From Alphaproteobacteria bacterium (GTDB lineage Bacteria; Pseudomonadota; Alphaproteobacteria; Rs-D84): 64,000 nucleotides of DNA. Position numbers and translations under genes: made by a program. A model generated the notes under the pieces. It was not told the origin of the DNA and searched no databases. It was given only the letters and a program-made list of their open reading frames with translations. The stretch lies in contig JAFGMC010000010.1 of the NCBI GenBank assembly GCA_016927735.1, forward strand, positions 38,069 to 102,068, in the 5' to 3' direction. Positions 8,357 through 17,071 of the stretch are shown piece by piece. Numbering within the stretch: the stretch's first letter is position 1; the number at the start of each line of letters is the position of its first letter.

Positions 8357-10099
8357 TTATTTAGGTATTTTAACAGATGTTTTCATTTGCTTTACAAATG
8401 AATCCAGACTGATAGTTTCTTGTTTTTCAACACCAAGTTTACGCAAAGTCACGGTCTTGTCTGCCATTTCTTTTTCACCAACGACTGCAATAATTGGTGT
8501 TTTTGCCAATGACAATTCACGGATTTTATAGTTAACCTTTTCATCACGCATATCTGCACGTGTATAAACACCTGCTGCACGTAAATCTTCAACAACTTGA
8601 TTTGCATAGTCTTTAAATTTTTCTGAAATTGGTGTGACCACTACTGGTTCTGGGGATAACCACAATGGTAAATTACCACCAGTTGACTCCAACAAGATTC
8701 CCATAAATCTTTCAATACTGCCCAGCATTGCACGGTGCAGCATTATTGGACGATGTTTTTCACCATCTTCGCCAACATATGACAAGTCAAATCGTTCTGG
8801 TAAATTCATATCCAGTTGTACAGTTCCACACTGCCATACACGTCCCATAGAATCTTTCAGATAATTATCAATCTTTGGACCATAGAATGCGGCATCCCCC
8901 ACAGCAACTTCATATTCAATACCATTCTTTTTTAATGCGTTATGTAATGCAGCTTCAGCCTTATCCCAAACATCATCATCACCAATACGGAACTCTGATT
9001 CTTTTCTGGTCGCCAGTTTCATCGAAATTTTATCAAAGCCAAATTTGGAATAAATATCTTTGATAAAACGCAAAACCTTAACTACTTCTTCTTCTAATTG
9101 ATTTTCTGTACAGAAAATATGTGCATCATCCTGGGTAAATTCGCGAACACGCATCAAACCGGATAATCCACCAGCTGCTTCGTATCTGTTAACCTTACCA
9201 AATTCTGCCAAATACAATGGTAGGTCTTTGTATGATGTTATACCATGTCCAAATACCAACATACCACCTGGACAAGACATAGGTTTGATACAAAAAGTTT
9301 TTCCATCTTGGGTTTTTCCGGAATAATTATGTTCACCATATTTTGCCCAATGACCAGAAATTTCCCATAACGATCTATCCATAACTGACGGTGTAGAAAT
9401 TTCTAAATAACCTGCTTGTTCTTGACGGAAACGAATATATTCTATCAAACGACGATATATTTTATACCCCTTATCATGCCAAAACACAGCGCCCGGTGCA
9501 TATTCAGGTTCAAAGTGGAATAAATCCATATCGCGACCTAATTTTCTATTGTCTCTTGCGGCTGCCTCTTCCTGCATTTTTAAGAATTCTTCCAGCTCTG
9601 ACTGGGTTGCAAATGCGTCAACATACACCCGTTGTAGCATTTTATTCCCAGAATCGCCCTTCCAGTAAGCCCCCGCAACACTGCGGATTTTAAAGCTGTC
9701 ACGTGGTAAATTCTTGGAAGTTTCAACATGTGGACCACGACATAAATCGGTAAAATCACGAAATATGAAAATTGATAAATCATCACCTGATGCATCATAC
9801 TCATTCAACCATTCCATTTTATATGGTTGATCTGCGAATAATTCTTTGGCTTCTGATAATGAAACATTTTTCTGTTCGAATCTGCCATTTGATTTTATCA
9901 AATCGCGCATTTCTTTTTCGATCTTTGGGAAATCTTCTGGTGAAAATTTATATTCAGTATCAAAGTCGTAATAAAATCCGTTTTCAATCGCGGGTCCGCC
10001 AGCAAATTTAACATCTGGATAAAGTTTATTTATTGCCGCCGCCATAACATGCGCCAAGCTGTGACGAATTATTTCAATTGGATATTGCTTATCTGACAT
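8357..10099 (-). CDS. thrS: Threonyl-tRNA synthetase, without N-terminal TGS domain
   Basis: Class II aaRS motifs, editing domain HSLAHVMAAAINKLYP; 580 aa, starts directly at the N2 domain. Confidence 0.95.
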   Translation of the reverse strand: MSDKQYPIEIIRHSLAHVMAAAINKLYPDVKFAGGPAIENGFYYDFDTEYKFSPEDFPKIEKEMRDLIKSNGRFEQKNVSLSEAKELFADQPYKMEWLNEYDASGDDLSIFIFRDFTDLCRGPHVETSKNLPRDSFKIRSVAGAYWKGDSGNKMLQRVYVDAFATQSELEEFLKMQEEAAARDNRKLGRDMDLFHFEPEYAPGAVFWHDKGYKIYRRLIEYIRFRQEQAGYLEISTPSVMDRSLWEISGHWAKYGEHNYSGKTQDGKTFCIKPMSCPGGMLVFGHGITSYKDLPLYLAEFGKVNRYEAAGGLSGLMRVREFTQDDAHIFCTENQLEEEVVKVLRFIKDIYSKFGFDKISMKLATRKESEFRIGDDDVWDKAEAALHNALKKNGIEYEVAVGDAAFYGPKIDNYLKDSMGRVWQCGTVQLDMNLPERFDLSYVGEDGEKHRPIMLHRAMLGSIERFMGILLESTGGNLPLWLSPEPVVVTPISEKFKDYANQVVEDLRAAGVYTRADMRDEKVNYKIRELSLAKTPIIAVVGEKEMADKTVTLRKLGVEKQETISLDSFVKQMKTSVKIPK

Positions 10100-10180
10100 T
10101 TTTTATTTCCTTATACACTTCCAATAATATTGGATTGTCCAGACAGACATAGTCTGACATATACTTATTTAATATTGATT

Positions 10181-10209
10181 ATTATACTTTTGTGAGCGAA
10201 AAATCGCAA
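10181..10209 (-). promoter_or_regulatory. Sigma70-type promoter for thrS
   Basis: Minus strand TTGCGA - 17 nt - TATAAT. Confidence 0.7.
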
Positions 10210-10311
10210 TAGAATTTATAACCCCAAAGGGGTTGTTGTAGTTGTTGTAAAGATTACAATTAAATGTTTCATACGCGTTCATTATAAATCTAAAATACTT
10301 TAAAATCAAAT

Positions 10312-10335
10312 AAAAAGCGGCTAATGCCGCTTTTT
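10312..10335 (-). terminator. Intrinsic terminator of the Cys-rich protein gene
   Basis: AAAAAGCGGC-TAAT-GCCGCTTTTT. Confidence 0.85.
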
Positions 10336-10343
10336 ATTAAAAA

Positions 10344-10976
10344 TCATAATGAATAATAACAATTGGGGTCATATTCAAAAATACCAGATTCATCGTCACC
10401 CGATGATATATTACAACTAGTAATAGATGTACTTCCGGGCAAACTACTACCACCAGATGGACATATCGTACAAACAGTTCCATTCTTATAATAGCCAGAA
10501 ATACAAAAAAATGTTGATGCATTACCACCTGGACAAGTTGCATTTGCTGGACATACTATACATCCACTGGTTCCAATTGAATTACTTGTACCGTAATACC
10601 CAGCCGAACATCTATATGAATATGTGATATTACATGTATTACAAACACAGGTTTTATCTGTATATCTTTCATACCCTGCATTATATGCCGTCCAACCTAT
10701 ATCTGTACAATTTGTACAACCAGTACAATTTTCTATACAATTGTATACATTAGAACAACCTAATCCTGAAATCAAAGTTTTTGTAAAACCTGACTGACAA
10801 GTATTACAAGTCTCATAAGATGTTCCACCACCATCACAAACCCATATGGCTGTTAAACAACCGTATACATATGCGAGTCCTCCACCTTCTGGAACACAGC
10901 TCATACAAGCGGCACCATAAGATTTATTAATTAATAAAAACAACATTAAAATAAATGTTACTAAAAAACTTTTCAT
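10344..10976 (-). CDS. Secreted cysteine-rich repeat protein
   Basis: Signal peptide; repeated C..C...GYY... C..CP motifs (CSAGYYGTSN..GTSGCIVCPANATCPGG; CISGYYKNGTVCTICPSGG); GGAGG Shine-Dalgarno upstream. Confidence 0.75.
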   Translation of the reverse strand: MKSFLVTFILMLFLLINKSYGAACMSCVPEGGGLAYVYGCLTAIWVCDGGGTSYETCNTCQSGFTKTLISGLGCSNVYNCIENCTGCTNCTDIGWTAYNAGYERYTDKTCVCNTCNITYSYRCSAGYYGTSNSIGTSGCIVCPANATCPGGNASTFFCISGYYKNGTVCTICPSGGSSLPGSTSITSCNISSGDDESGIFEYDPNCYYSL

Positions 10977-10996
10977 TTTTTCCTCCGGTTTTGATT

Positions 10997-11022
10997 AAAA
11001 AAACCACCAAAATTTTGGTGGT
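10997..11022 (-). terminator. Intrinsic terminator within the leader, upstream of the Cys-rich gene's SD
   Basis: Perfect palindrome CCACCAAAATTTTGGTGG followed on the minus strand by TTTTTTT, ~10 nt before GGAGG. Confidence 0.8.
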
Positions 11023-11208
11023 CGGGAGGTTAGTAACAATCACATGAATTGCGCGCCATATTTGTATATTTTGACGCCCTCCCGACCAAAAGTCGGAAGG
11101 TTTTTTCATCGCAATAAAATACACTTGCCTTATAAACAGGTGTTTGCGACGCATGTGCGAGGTTACTAAGCCTCATTAGTGGAACTCCCACTAACAATTT
11201 GATTCTAG
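11003..11208 (-). ncRNA. Structured leader RNA, C4-antisense-like layout (candidate)
   Basis: Minus strand: hairpin TTAGTGG-GAGTT-CCACTAA; hairpin GAGG-CTTAGTAA-CCTC; stem TCGCAA..ACAC/GTGT..TTGCGA; TTAGTAAC complementary to later GTTACTAA; GGTCGGGAGG complementary to CCTCCCGACC; terminator at the 3' end. Confidence 0.6.
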
Positions 11209-11299
11209 CTGTCGTATAGTTAAAACACCAGAAAAATATTTAAATAAAAACTTGTTATTGTAAACATGTACTGTTTCCTATTAATAAATAAACATAAAA

Positions 11300-11321
11300 A
11301 AACCGCCATTTCTGACGGTTT
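11300..11321 (-). terminator. Intrinsic terminator of the hemolysin-III family gene
   Basis: AAACCG-N10-CGGTTT with flanking A/T runs. Confidence 0.6.
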
Positions 11322-11338
11322 CTAAATATTAAAAATTA

Positions 11339-12118
11339 TCAAAAATAAACTATACTGCCAAACAGAACTGCAAAGAAAAAGCATACACTGCCGCCGATTA
11401 CAAACAAGTGCCAAATCGCATGCGAATATTTCATCTTTCTCCACATATAGAATATAACACCCAAAGAGTATGAAAGTGCACCAGACAATATAAACCATAA
11501 ACCATGTTCTGGAACATTTTTAATCATTTCTGGCATTATGAACAAGACCGCCCAACCCATAAGCAAATAAAGTGCAACCATCCATTTTGGTTGACGCTTT
11601 GGACTGCGAATTTTCATAATTGCACCAAAGATAACAATTGCCCACAATATTCCAAAAACTGTCCAACCCAAACCACCACGTAAATTTACCAACAAGAACG
11701 GTGTATAAGTTCCAGCAATCAAAGCATAAATTGCAACACTGTCCCAGACCTCGAAAAAACTCTCGCTCTTTTTACCAATCATTGCATGACACATTGTGCT
11801 GCCGAAATACAAAGTGAACATTGTAAATCCAAATATAGCACATGATACAACTGCCCACGGATCACCCTTTAATGCTGCAAAAACAACCAACAATGTTAAT
11901 CCGGCAATTGCCAAACCAATGCCAATACCATGTGTTAATATATTCATAATTTCTTCATGTTTTGTAGCTGGACGTTCCCAACGAAACAGTCCTGTTGATT
12001 GTAAAAATCGCAGTAGACCAGAAGCCCTTGTATCTTTTTTAACAACCTTTAATTTTTCCCTGACAACTTTTTTCGATTTCACCATTTTTCTACCTCTATC
12101 ATTATTTATAAATAACAA
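11339..12118 (-). CDS. Hemolysin III / PAQR-family membrane protein (YqfA-like)
   Basis: Seven TM; EEIMNILTHGIGIGLAIAG ... STMCHAM ... HAIWHLFVIGGS motifs. Confidence 0.85.
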   Translation of the reverse strand: MLFINNDRGRKMVKSKKVVREKLKVVKKDTRASGLLRFLQSTGLFRWERPATKHEEIMNILTHGIGIGLAIAGLTLLVVFAALKGDPWAVVSCAIFGFTMFTLYFGSTMCHAMIGKKSESFFEVWDSVAIYALIAGTYTPFLLVNLRGGLGWTVFGILWAIVIFGAIMKIRSPKRQPKWMVALYLLMGWAVLFIMPEMIKNVPEHGLWFILSGALSYSLGVIFYMWRKMKYSHAIWHLFVIGGSVCFFFAVLFGSIVYF

Positions 12119-12126
12119 ACATATTT

Positions 12127-13764
12127 TTAACCAATAACTTGCTGTATTCTTTTTACCACCCTTGCCTGTCCCATTACCTGCATTACAGAATACAAATCTG
12201 GCGTATTGGTACGACCAGTTATTGCAGCACGTAAATTCATGGCAACATCGCCATTTTTTACATCTTGCAAATTTGCAATTTCAATAATTTTATTCCACCA
12301 AGTGTCTTTACTATCATTTATATCAAAGCCACGCACAAATGCATCCAGCACATTTTTATTATATTCAAATTCTTTGTTTAAAATATACAAATCATCCCAG
12401 AAATATTCGATTTCTGACAATGTCTGTTTCCATGTAATAAAATCCTTTCTTATACGTTTTGGATTATCGCGTTCGATGGATAACATTGCCTTTAAATAAT
12501 CTTCTTTGCCCTTGATTATTTTTTCCCATTCAAGATTGTATCGATTTCCCCACACAATAACATATGCAGTCAAATCATCAATATTCATTTTTCCAATATA
12601 TTCTTTTGCCCACCATTCCAATTTTTGCATATCAAACAGCGCGCCCGACATTGGAATCTTTTTAATTTTTACTGGATAATTCCACAGATTTACAGATTTG
12701 TCTTTTGCCTTATCTTCTTCATATCCACTGGAAACAATATTCAACAAATATTCCAATACTGCATCTGTTGGCCAACCATCTTCCAGGAAATTTGAAACTG
12801 ATGCCTCGGTATCATGACGCTTAGACAGTTTTCTTTGCTTACCAGTTTCAGAATCTATTTTATCCAAAGTTGATGTATGAACATAAACAGGTGGTGTCCA
12901 GCCCATCATTTTGAATAATTGAAAATGCAGCGGTAAACTGGACAACCATTCTTCGCCACGAACAACATGTGTTGTACGCATAAAGTGGTCATCACATAAA
13001 TGTGCAAAATGATAAGTCGGCAAATCATCACCAGATTTAATTAATACAACATCTTCATTATTTTCTGGAAATCCAATACTGCCACGTGCACCATCTTTAC
13101 AAAAAATCTTTTGATCTGGATTACCAGTTGAATATAATCTGATAGAAGGTTTAAAATCATCACCCAGATCTTTCATTTTTTCTAAAATTTGTTCTTCAGT
13201 AAAATCGCGATACTTTGCCCATTCCCCATAAATACCAGTTGGTAAACCAGATGATTTTTGTTTATCACGAATTTCTTCCATCTCGGCCTGTGTTAAAAAG
13301 CAAGGATATGCCGCCCCGCCCGCCAACAATTCTGCAACAACACTGTGATAAATATCTTTGCGCTGAGATTGCAAATATGGACCATATTTTGAACCGGGCA
13401 AATCAACAATTTTCATATCTTGTTTTTGGTCAAACACAGGTCTTTCATCAGGCATTAACCCGAATTTATAAGCTGTATCTAAAATTAATTCAATTGCACC
13501 ACCAACCTCGCGTTTGGTATCTGTATCCTCTATACGCAGCATAAATACGCCACCAGATTGCTTTGCCATTTTATAGTTTATCAGCATCTGATACAGGCCA
13601 CCAATATGCATAAATCCCGTAGGACTGGGGGCAAAACGTGTCACCATTGCACCTTCGGGTAAATTGCGTACTGGAAACTTTTCTTCCAGCCCCGCAATTG
13701 TCCATTCAGGTTTACCCAAAATTCTTTCAATTAATTCTTCAGATATTCCTTGTCTCATTTTCAA
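12127..13764 (-). CDS. gltX: Glutamate--tRNA ligase
   Basis: TRFAPSPTGFMHIGG (HIGH), RIEDTD, RKLSKRHD (KMSKS). Confidence 0.95.
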   Translation of the reverse strand: MKMRQGISEELIERILGKPEWTIAGLEEKFPVRNLPEGAMVTRFAPSPTGFMHIGGLYQMLINYKMAKQSGGVFMLRIEDTDTKREVGGAIELILDTAYKFGLMPDERPVFDQKQDMKIVDLPGSKYGPYLQSQRKDIYHSVVAELLAGGAAYPCFLTQAEMEEIRDKQKSSGLPTGIYGEWAKYRDFTEEQILEKMKDLGDDFKPSIRLYSTGNPDQKIFCKDGARGSIGFPENNEDVVLIKSGDDLPTYHFAHLCDDHFMRTTHVVRGEEWLSSLPLHFQLFKMMGWTPPVYVHTSTLDKIDSETGKQRKLSKRHDTEASVSNFLEDGWPTDAVLEYLLNIVSSGYEEDKAKDKSVNLWNYPVKIKKIPMSGALFDMQKLEWWAKEYIGKMNIDDLTAYVIVWGNRYNLEWEKIIKGKEDYLKAMLSIERDNPKRIRKDFITWKQTLSEIEYFWDDLYILNKEFEYNKNVLDAFVRGFDINDSKDTWWNKIIEIANLQDVKNGDVAMNLRAAITGRTNTPDLYSVMQVMGQARVVKRIQQVIG

Positions 13765-13805
13765 ATAACCTTGTTTTTTAACAATAACAATTTTATACTA
13801 AATAT

Positions 13806-14459
13806 ATGGAAAAACAAGAAATAAGAACTTTTGGACGCCGACATGGTAAAAAAATATCCACTCGTCAACAATGGTTGGTTGATAATTTATTGCCAACGAT
13901 GACCGCAAAAAACAATGAAAAATCCATGCCTATTATTTTAGAGATTGGGTTTGGCAGTGGTGAACATTTGCGTGAACTGGCAATACAAAACCCTGATAAA
14001 ATTATTATTGGGGCCGAACCTTTTATTAATGGTGTAGCATCACTATTATCATCAATAACAAACGAATCAGATAATCATATAAAACCTGAATTTAAAAATA
14101 TTCTTATCTGGCCAGATGATGTCAGAAAAATTATAAAAAAAGATTCAACTGATTTTTTACCGATTCTTTTTTCAGAGATTTATGTTTTGCATCCGGATCC
14201 TTGGCCAAAGGTAAGACATGAAAAACGTCGCCTATTAAACTCTGATTTTTTAAATCTTTTATCACAACGTTTAACATCAGATGGTAAAATTATTATTGGT
14301 ACGGATCATCACGAATATTACGATTGGATTTTGCAGCAATTAAAAACTACAAATCTTAAAATAAACACTACTGATATAGAAATAATAAAAACAAAATATC
14401 AACAAAAAAACAAAGCAAATACCAAGAATCCAAAATATTTAATTTTGTCTGTAAAATAA
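13806..14459 (+). CDS. trmB: tRNA (guanine-N7-)-methyltransferase TrmB
   Basis: LEIGFGSGEHL, LHPDPWPKVRHEKRRLL motifs. Confidence 0.93.
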   Translation: MEKQEIRTFGRRHGKKISTRQQWLVDNLLPTMTAKNNEKSMPIILEIGFGSGEHLRELAIQNPDKIIIGAEPFINGVASLLSSITNESDNHIKPEFKNILIWPDDVRKIIKKDSTDFLPILFSEIYVLHPDPWPKVRHEKRRLLNSDFLNLLSQRLTSDGKIIIGTDHHEYYDWILQQLKTTNLKINTTDIEIIKTKYQQKNKANTKNPKYLILSVK

Positions 14460-14462
14460 AAC

Positions 14463-14493
14463 GGTGTATATGCATATTTATAAGGCATACACC
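14463..14493. terminator. Intrinsic terminator between convergent genes
   Basis: GGTGTAT ... ATACACC followed by ATTTTTA. Confidence 0.65.
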
Positions 14494-14497
14494 ATTT

Positions 14498-15160
14498 TTA
14501 TTTTTTTATGAAAAACTTTATATTTTCGGAAATTTCTGGGCGCATTTTTTGAACAAGTCGCCAAACCTGCTCTATTTTTTCATAATCATTCCCCAATGAA
14601 AAATGTATGGCAGAATTAAACTCACTTTCCAGATTTTCCAAGAATCCAAAAACACGACCAACAAAATTTTTTTTATTCTTTATACATTCTCTAAAATCTA
14701 ATACCAGTGCATCTGCATTTATATTTTTTATTTGCAAAAAAACATCTGACCAATCCAATGGATTTATTTCTTCTAAGTCTAATTTTATTGATAATATTTT
14801 ATTAAAAAACAAATCATCTCTGATTGGTGTTAATTCAGATACAAAAGATGAAAGTAATGAATACGGAACAGCAATTTGTGTACCAGATGCGCCTTTTTTA
14901 AAAACAGATTTTATTTTTTCTGATAATTTGTAAAATTCTGTGTTTTCATCCAAATCAAAACGTGCAATTATTTTAGTCGGTGTTTTTTCTAACCAGGTCC
15001 ACATTATTTCTACAGATTCTGGACAAATTGAAATAAACTGGATATTTTTATCTACTACTGAATCTGCTATATTAATAAGTTCGTTGGTATCATGACCTGA
15101 TGGGCACTCTAATACCAACATATCTTTTAATTCGTTAAAAATAGAGTCTTTATCAATCAT
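14498..15160 (-). CDS. Hypothetical protein (alpha/beta, possibly TIM-barrel-like)
   Basis: 220-aa uninterrupted ORF with terminator; no family recognised with confidence. Confidence 0.65.
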   Translation of the reverse strand: MIDKDSIFNELKDMLVLECPSGHDTNELINIADSVVDKNIQFISICPESVEIMWTWLEKTPTKIIARFDLDENTEFYKLSEKIKSVFKKGASGTQIAVPYSLLSSFVSELTPIRDDLFFNKILSIKLDLEEINPLDWSDVFLQIKNINADALVLDFRECIKNKKNFVGRVFGFLENLESEFNSAIHFSLGNDYEKIEQVWRLVQKMRPEISENIKFFIKK

Positions 15161-15202
15161 TTGCTTCCCAGTTTATCACAAATATGATACAATTAAAAAT
15201 AA

Positions 15203-16090
15203 ATGAATAAACGTATTGATCGTTTTTTGCTCGGATTATTATGGTTGCTTGCAACAACCTTGGGGGCCAGCTTTTGGTTTAATACAAAATTTGGTTTTAA
15301 TATATTTTTTGCAGATCATTGGCGTTATCTTGGACAATTACAGGTATCAAATGCAGCAATCAGTCCAGTATTTTACACATCTATGATTATTATCGTATTT
15401 TTGATGATTTTTGGACTTTATTTAATAGTACGCCCACGCTTTCGAAAAATAAACCTTCAAACAGAAAATAAACCGACTGTGATTCCTGACGTTATATCAA
15501 ATAAGCCTGTTGAAATTGGACCTATTTCACCTTTAACACGTCCACCCAGACTATCAATTCCAATTGTTAATAATCATAATACACCTCAACAAAGTTCAAA
15601 CCATAAAATACCTATTAATACACCATTACCAGCATCTTTGGCATTTGAAACATCTATACCTTCATCTAAACGTGATAAATATTCAGAAGAAATTGAAGAT
15701 ATATTCAAAAACAATGGTTATTTAATAAAAAAATCACCAAAAATTGGGAATTTTCAACCTACACTATTTGCAATTGGTGCAAATGAAATTTTATGGATTG
15801 GCGGCGTTGATGTTGAAGCAAAAAAATTAATAGAAGCTGTTGAAAAACTTAATTCTATTTTCATAGAAACACTGGAAGATATAACTATTAATATAAAACC
15901 ATTTATAATAAGTCAAATAACAGAAGAATCTTATATTTTGGAAAAAATTGAAAAATTTGATTCTATAAATGCTTTACGTGAATTTATAGACAACCATAAA
16001 AACCGTGAAATAATTGATTCTGAAAAAGAAGATTTTGACGCATATTCAGAATACATAGACACAGTGGCAGATTATTTTAATAAACTATAA
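15203..16090 (+). CDS. Hypothetical two-TM protein with Pro-rich linker and C-terminal cytosolic domain
   Basis: Two N-terminal TM helices, linker (PISPLTRPPRLSIPIVNNHN), globular C-terminus; first gene of a 4-gene co-oriented block. Confidence 0.65.
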   Translation: MNKRIDRFLLGLLWLLATTLGASFWFNTKFGFNIFFADHWRYLGQLQVSNAAISPVFYTSMIIIVFLMIFGLYLIVRPRFRKINLQTENKPTVIPDVISNKPVEIGPISPLTRPPRLSIPIVNNHNTPQQSSNHKIPINTPLPASLAFETSIPSSKRDKYSEEIEDIFKNNGYLIKKSPKIGNFQPTLFAIGANEILWIGGVDVEAKKLIEAVEKLNSIFIETLEDITINIKPFIISQITEESYILEKIEKFDSINALREFIDNHKNREIIDSEKEDFDAYSEYIDTVADYFNKL

Positions 16091-16126
16091 TTATAAAATA
16101 ACTTTTGACACGGAGACGCAATAAAT

Positions 16127-16633
16127 ATGCAACTAAAAAAATCATCCGCTGAAAAGCGTTTAGCAGATCTTTTTATGGACGATTTACCCGTAATGGAATT
16201 TAATGTACGGGATGTTACTGTTTCACCAGATTGGTTCACCAAATATAAAACACTGCGCCGCGATTTTATGAAATCACTTACAGATTCTATTGAAGAACTT
16301 GCATTTTTAAATTTATCACAAGATGAATTTATGGGACTGATAATGGGACGTGAAATGCCTGAAAATTTATCTTTAAGATTTCGTGTACCACTTGTTTGGG
16401 GTGGAAAACTCGAAATAGATAATATGTTTTTATGCAGAACTTTCCCACACAGTCAAAATATGGATATATTTATAATAGAGCAAGCTGGAAAAGAAATAAT
16501 ATGGTTACCAAATCCTGCGAAAAAAGTATATGTACCTGCGCACACTGCTGGTGGCGGTGATGGTGGTAATGCAACCGAAGATAGACTAAGTCAACTGGCT
16601 GCTCAACTGGCTACAAATCGGGGCATGGAATAA
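16127..16633 (+). CDS. HNH-nuclease-toxin-like protein, apparently catalytically degenerate
   Basis: LSQDEFMGLIMGREMPENLSLRFRVPLVWGGKLEIDNMFLCRTFPHSQ...WLPNPAKKVYVP resembles 'G..P.g..vHHk.PL..GG....DNlvl....yH...P.P...vYP' of toxin HNH domains with HH replaced by RF. Confidence 0.45.
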   Translation: MQLKKSSAEKRLADLFMDDLPVMEFNVRDVTVSPDWFTKYKTLRRDFMKSLTDSIEELAFLNLSQDEFMGLIMGREMPENLSLRFRVPLVWGGKLEIDNMFLCRTFPHSQNMDIFIIEQAGKEIIWLPNPAKKVYVPAHTAGGGDGGNATEDRLSQLAAQLATNRGME

Positions 16634-16636
16634 AAA

Positions 16637-17071
16637 ATGAATTTGAATGAATTTTTATCTTATATGAAATCTAATGGTGCAGTTATAGCACCTGGGGTTG
16701 CTGATAATTTAATAAAATTGGCCAGCAGTGGATTACAGAATATACGTGCCGCAACTTTGCCAACATTTATAATTGATTTTTATAAAGTATCCGGTGGTTG
16801 CATATTGGGCAATGCATATATTTTTGGTCCCAGTGAAATTACTATTACAAAAGGATTCCCAATTCCATCAATTTTGCAGATTAATCGTGAAATTGCAAAT
16901 ATAACACAGATGCGTGGTAAAACAATTTTTGGACGTAATGATTTATTCTGGTTTGCTTTTGATGCATTTGGTAATTGTTTTATGCTGGATAATATATCGC
17001 TTAAAACCATGCGTCAGTATGATGATCCTTGGCGTGCGATGACAGACTGTTTAATAGTAGGTAAAATATGA
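16637..17071 (+). CDS. SMI1/KNR4 (SUKH)-like protein
   Basis: LPTFIIDFYKVSGGCILGNAYIFGPSEI ... FGRNDLFWFAFDAFGNCFMLD pattern. Confidence 0.55.
   Translation: MNLNEFLSYMKSNGAVIAPGVADNLIKLASSGLQNIRAATLPTFIIDFYKVSGGCILGNAYIFGPSEITITKGFPIPSILQINREIANITQMRGKTIFGRNDLFWFAFDAFGNCFMLDNISLKTMRQYDDPWRAMTDCLIVGKI

Noticed and set aside
10220-10234. AACCCC-AAA-GGGGTT hairpin between thrS and the Cys-rich gene
   Set aside because: Lies upstream of the thrS promoter and downstream of the Cys-rich gene terminator; no T-run, function unclear.
10927-11154. 75-aa minus-strand ORF MRRKHLFIRQVYFIAMKKPSDFWSGGRQN...
   Set aside because: Lies across the structured leader hairpins and terminator, no clear SD; more likely an incidental frame through the RNA element, though a small Icd-like product cannot be excluded.
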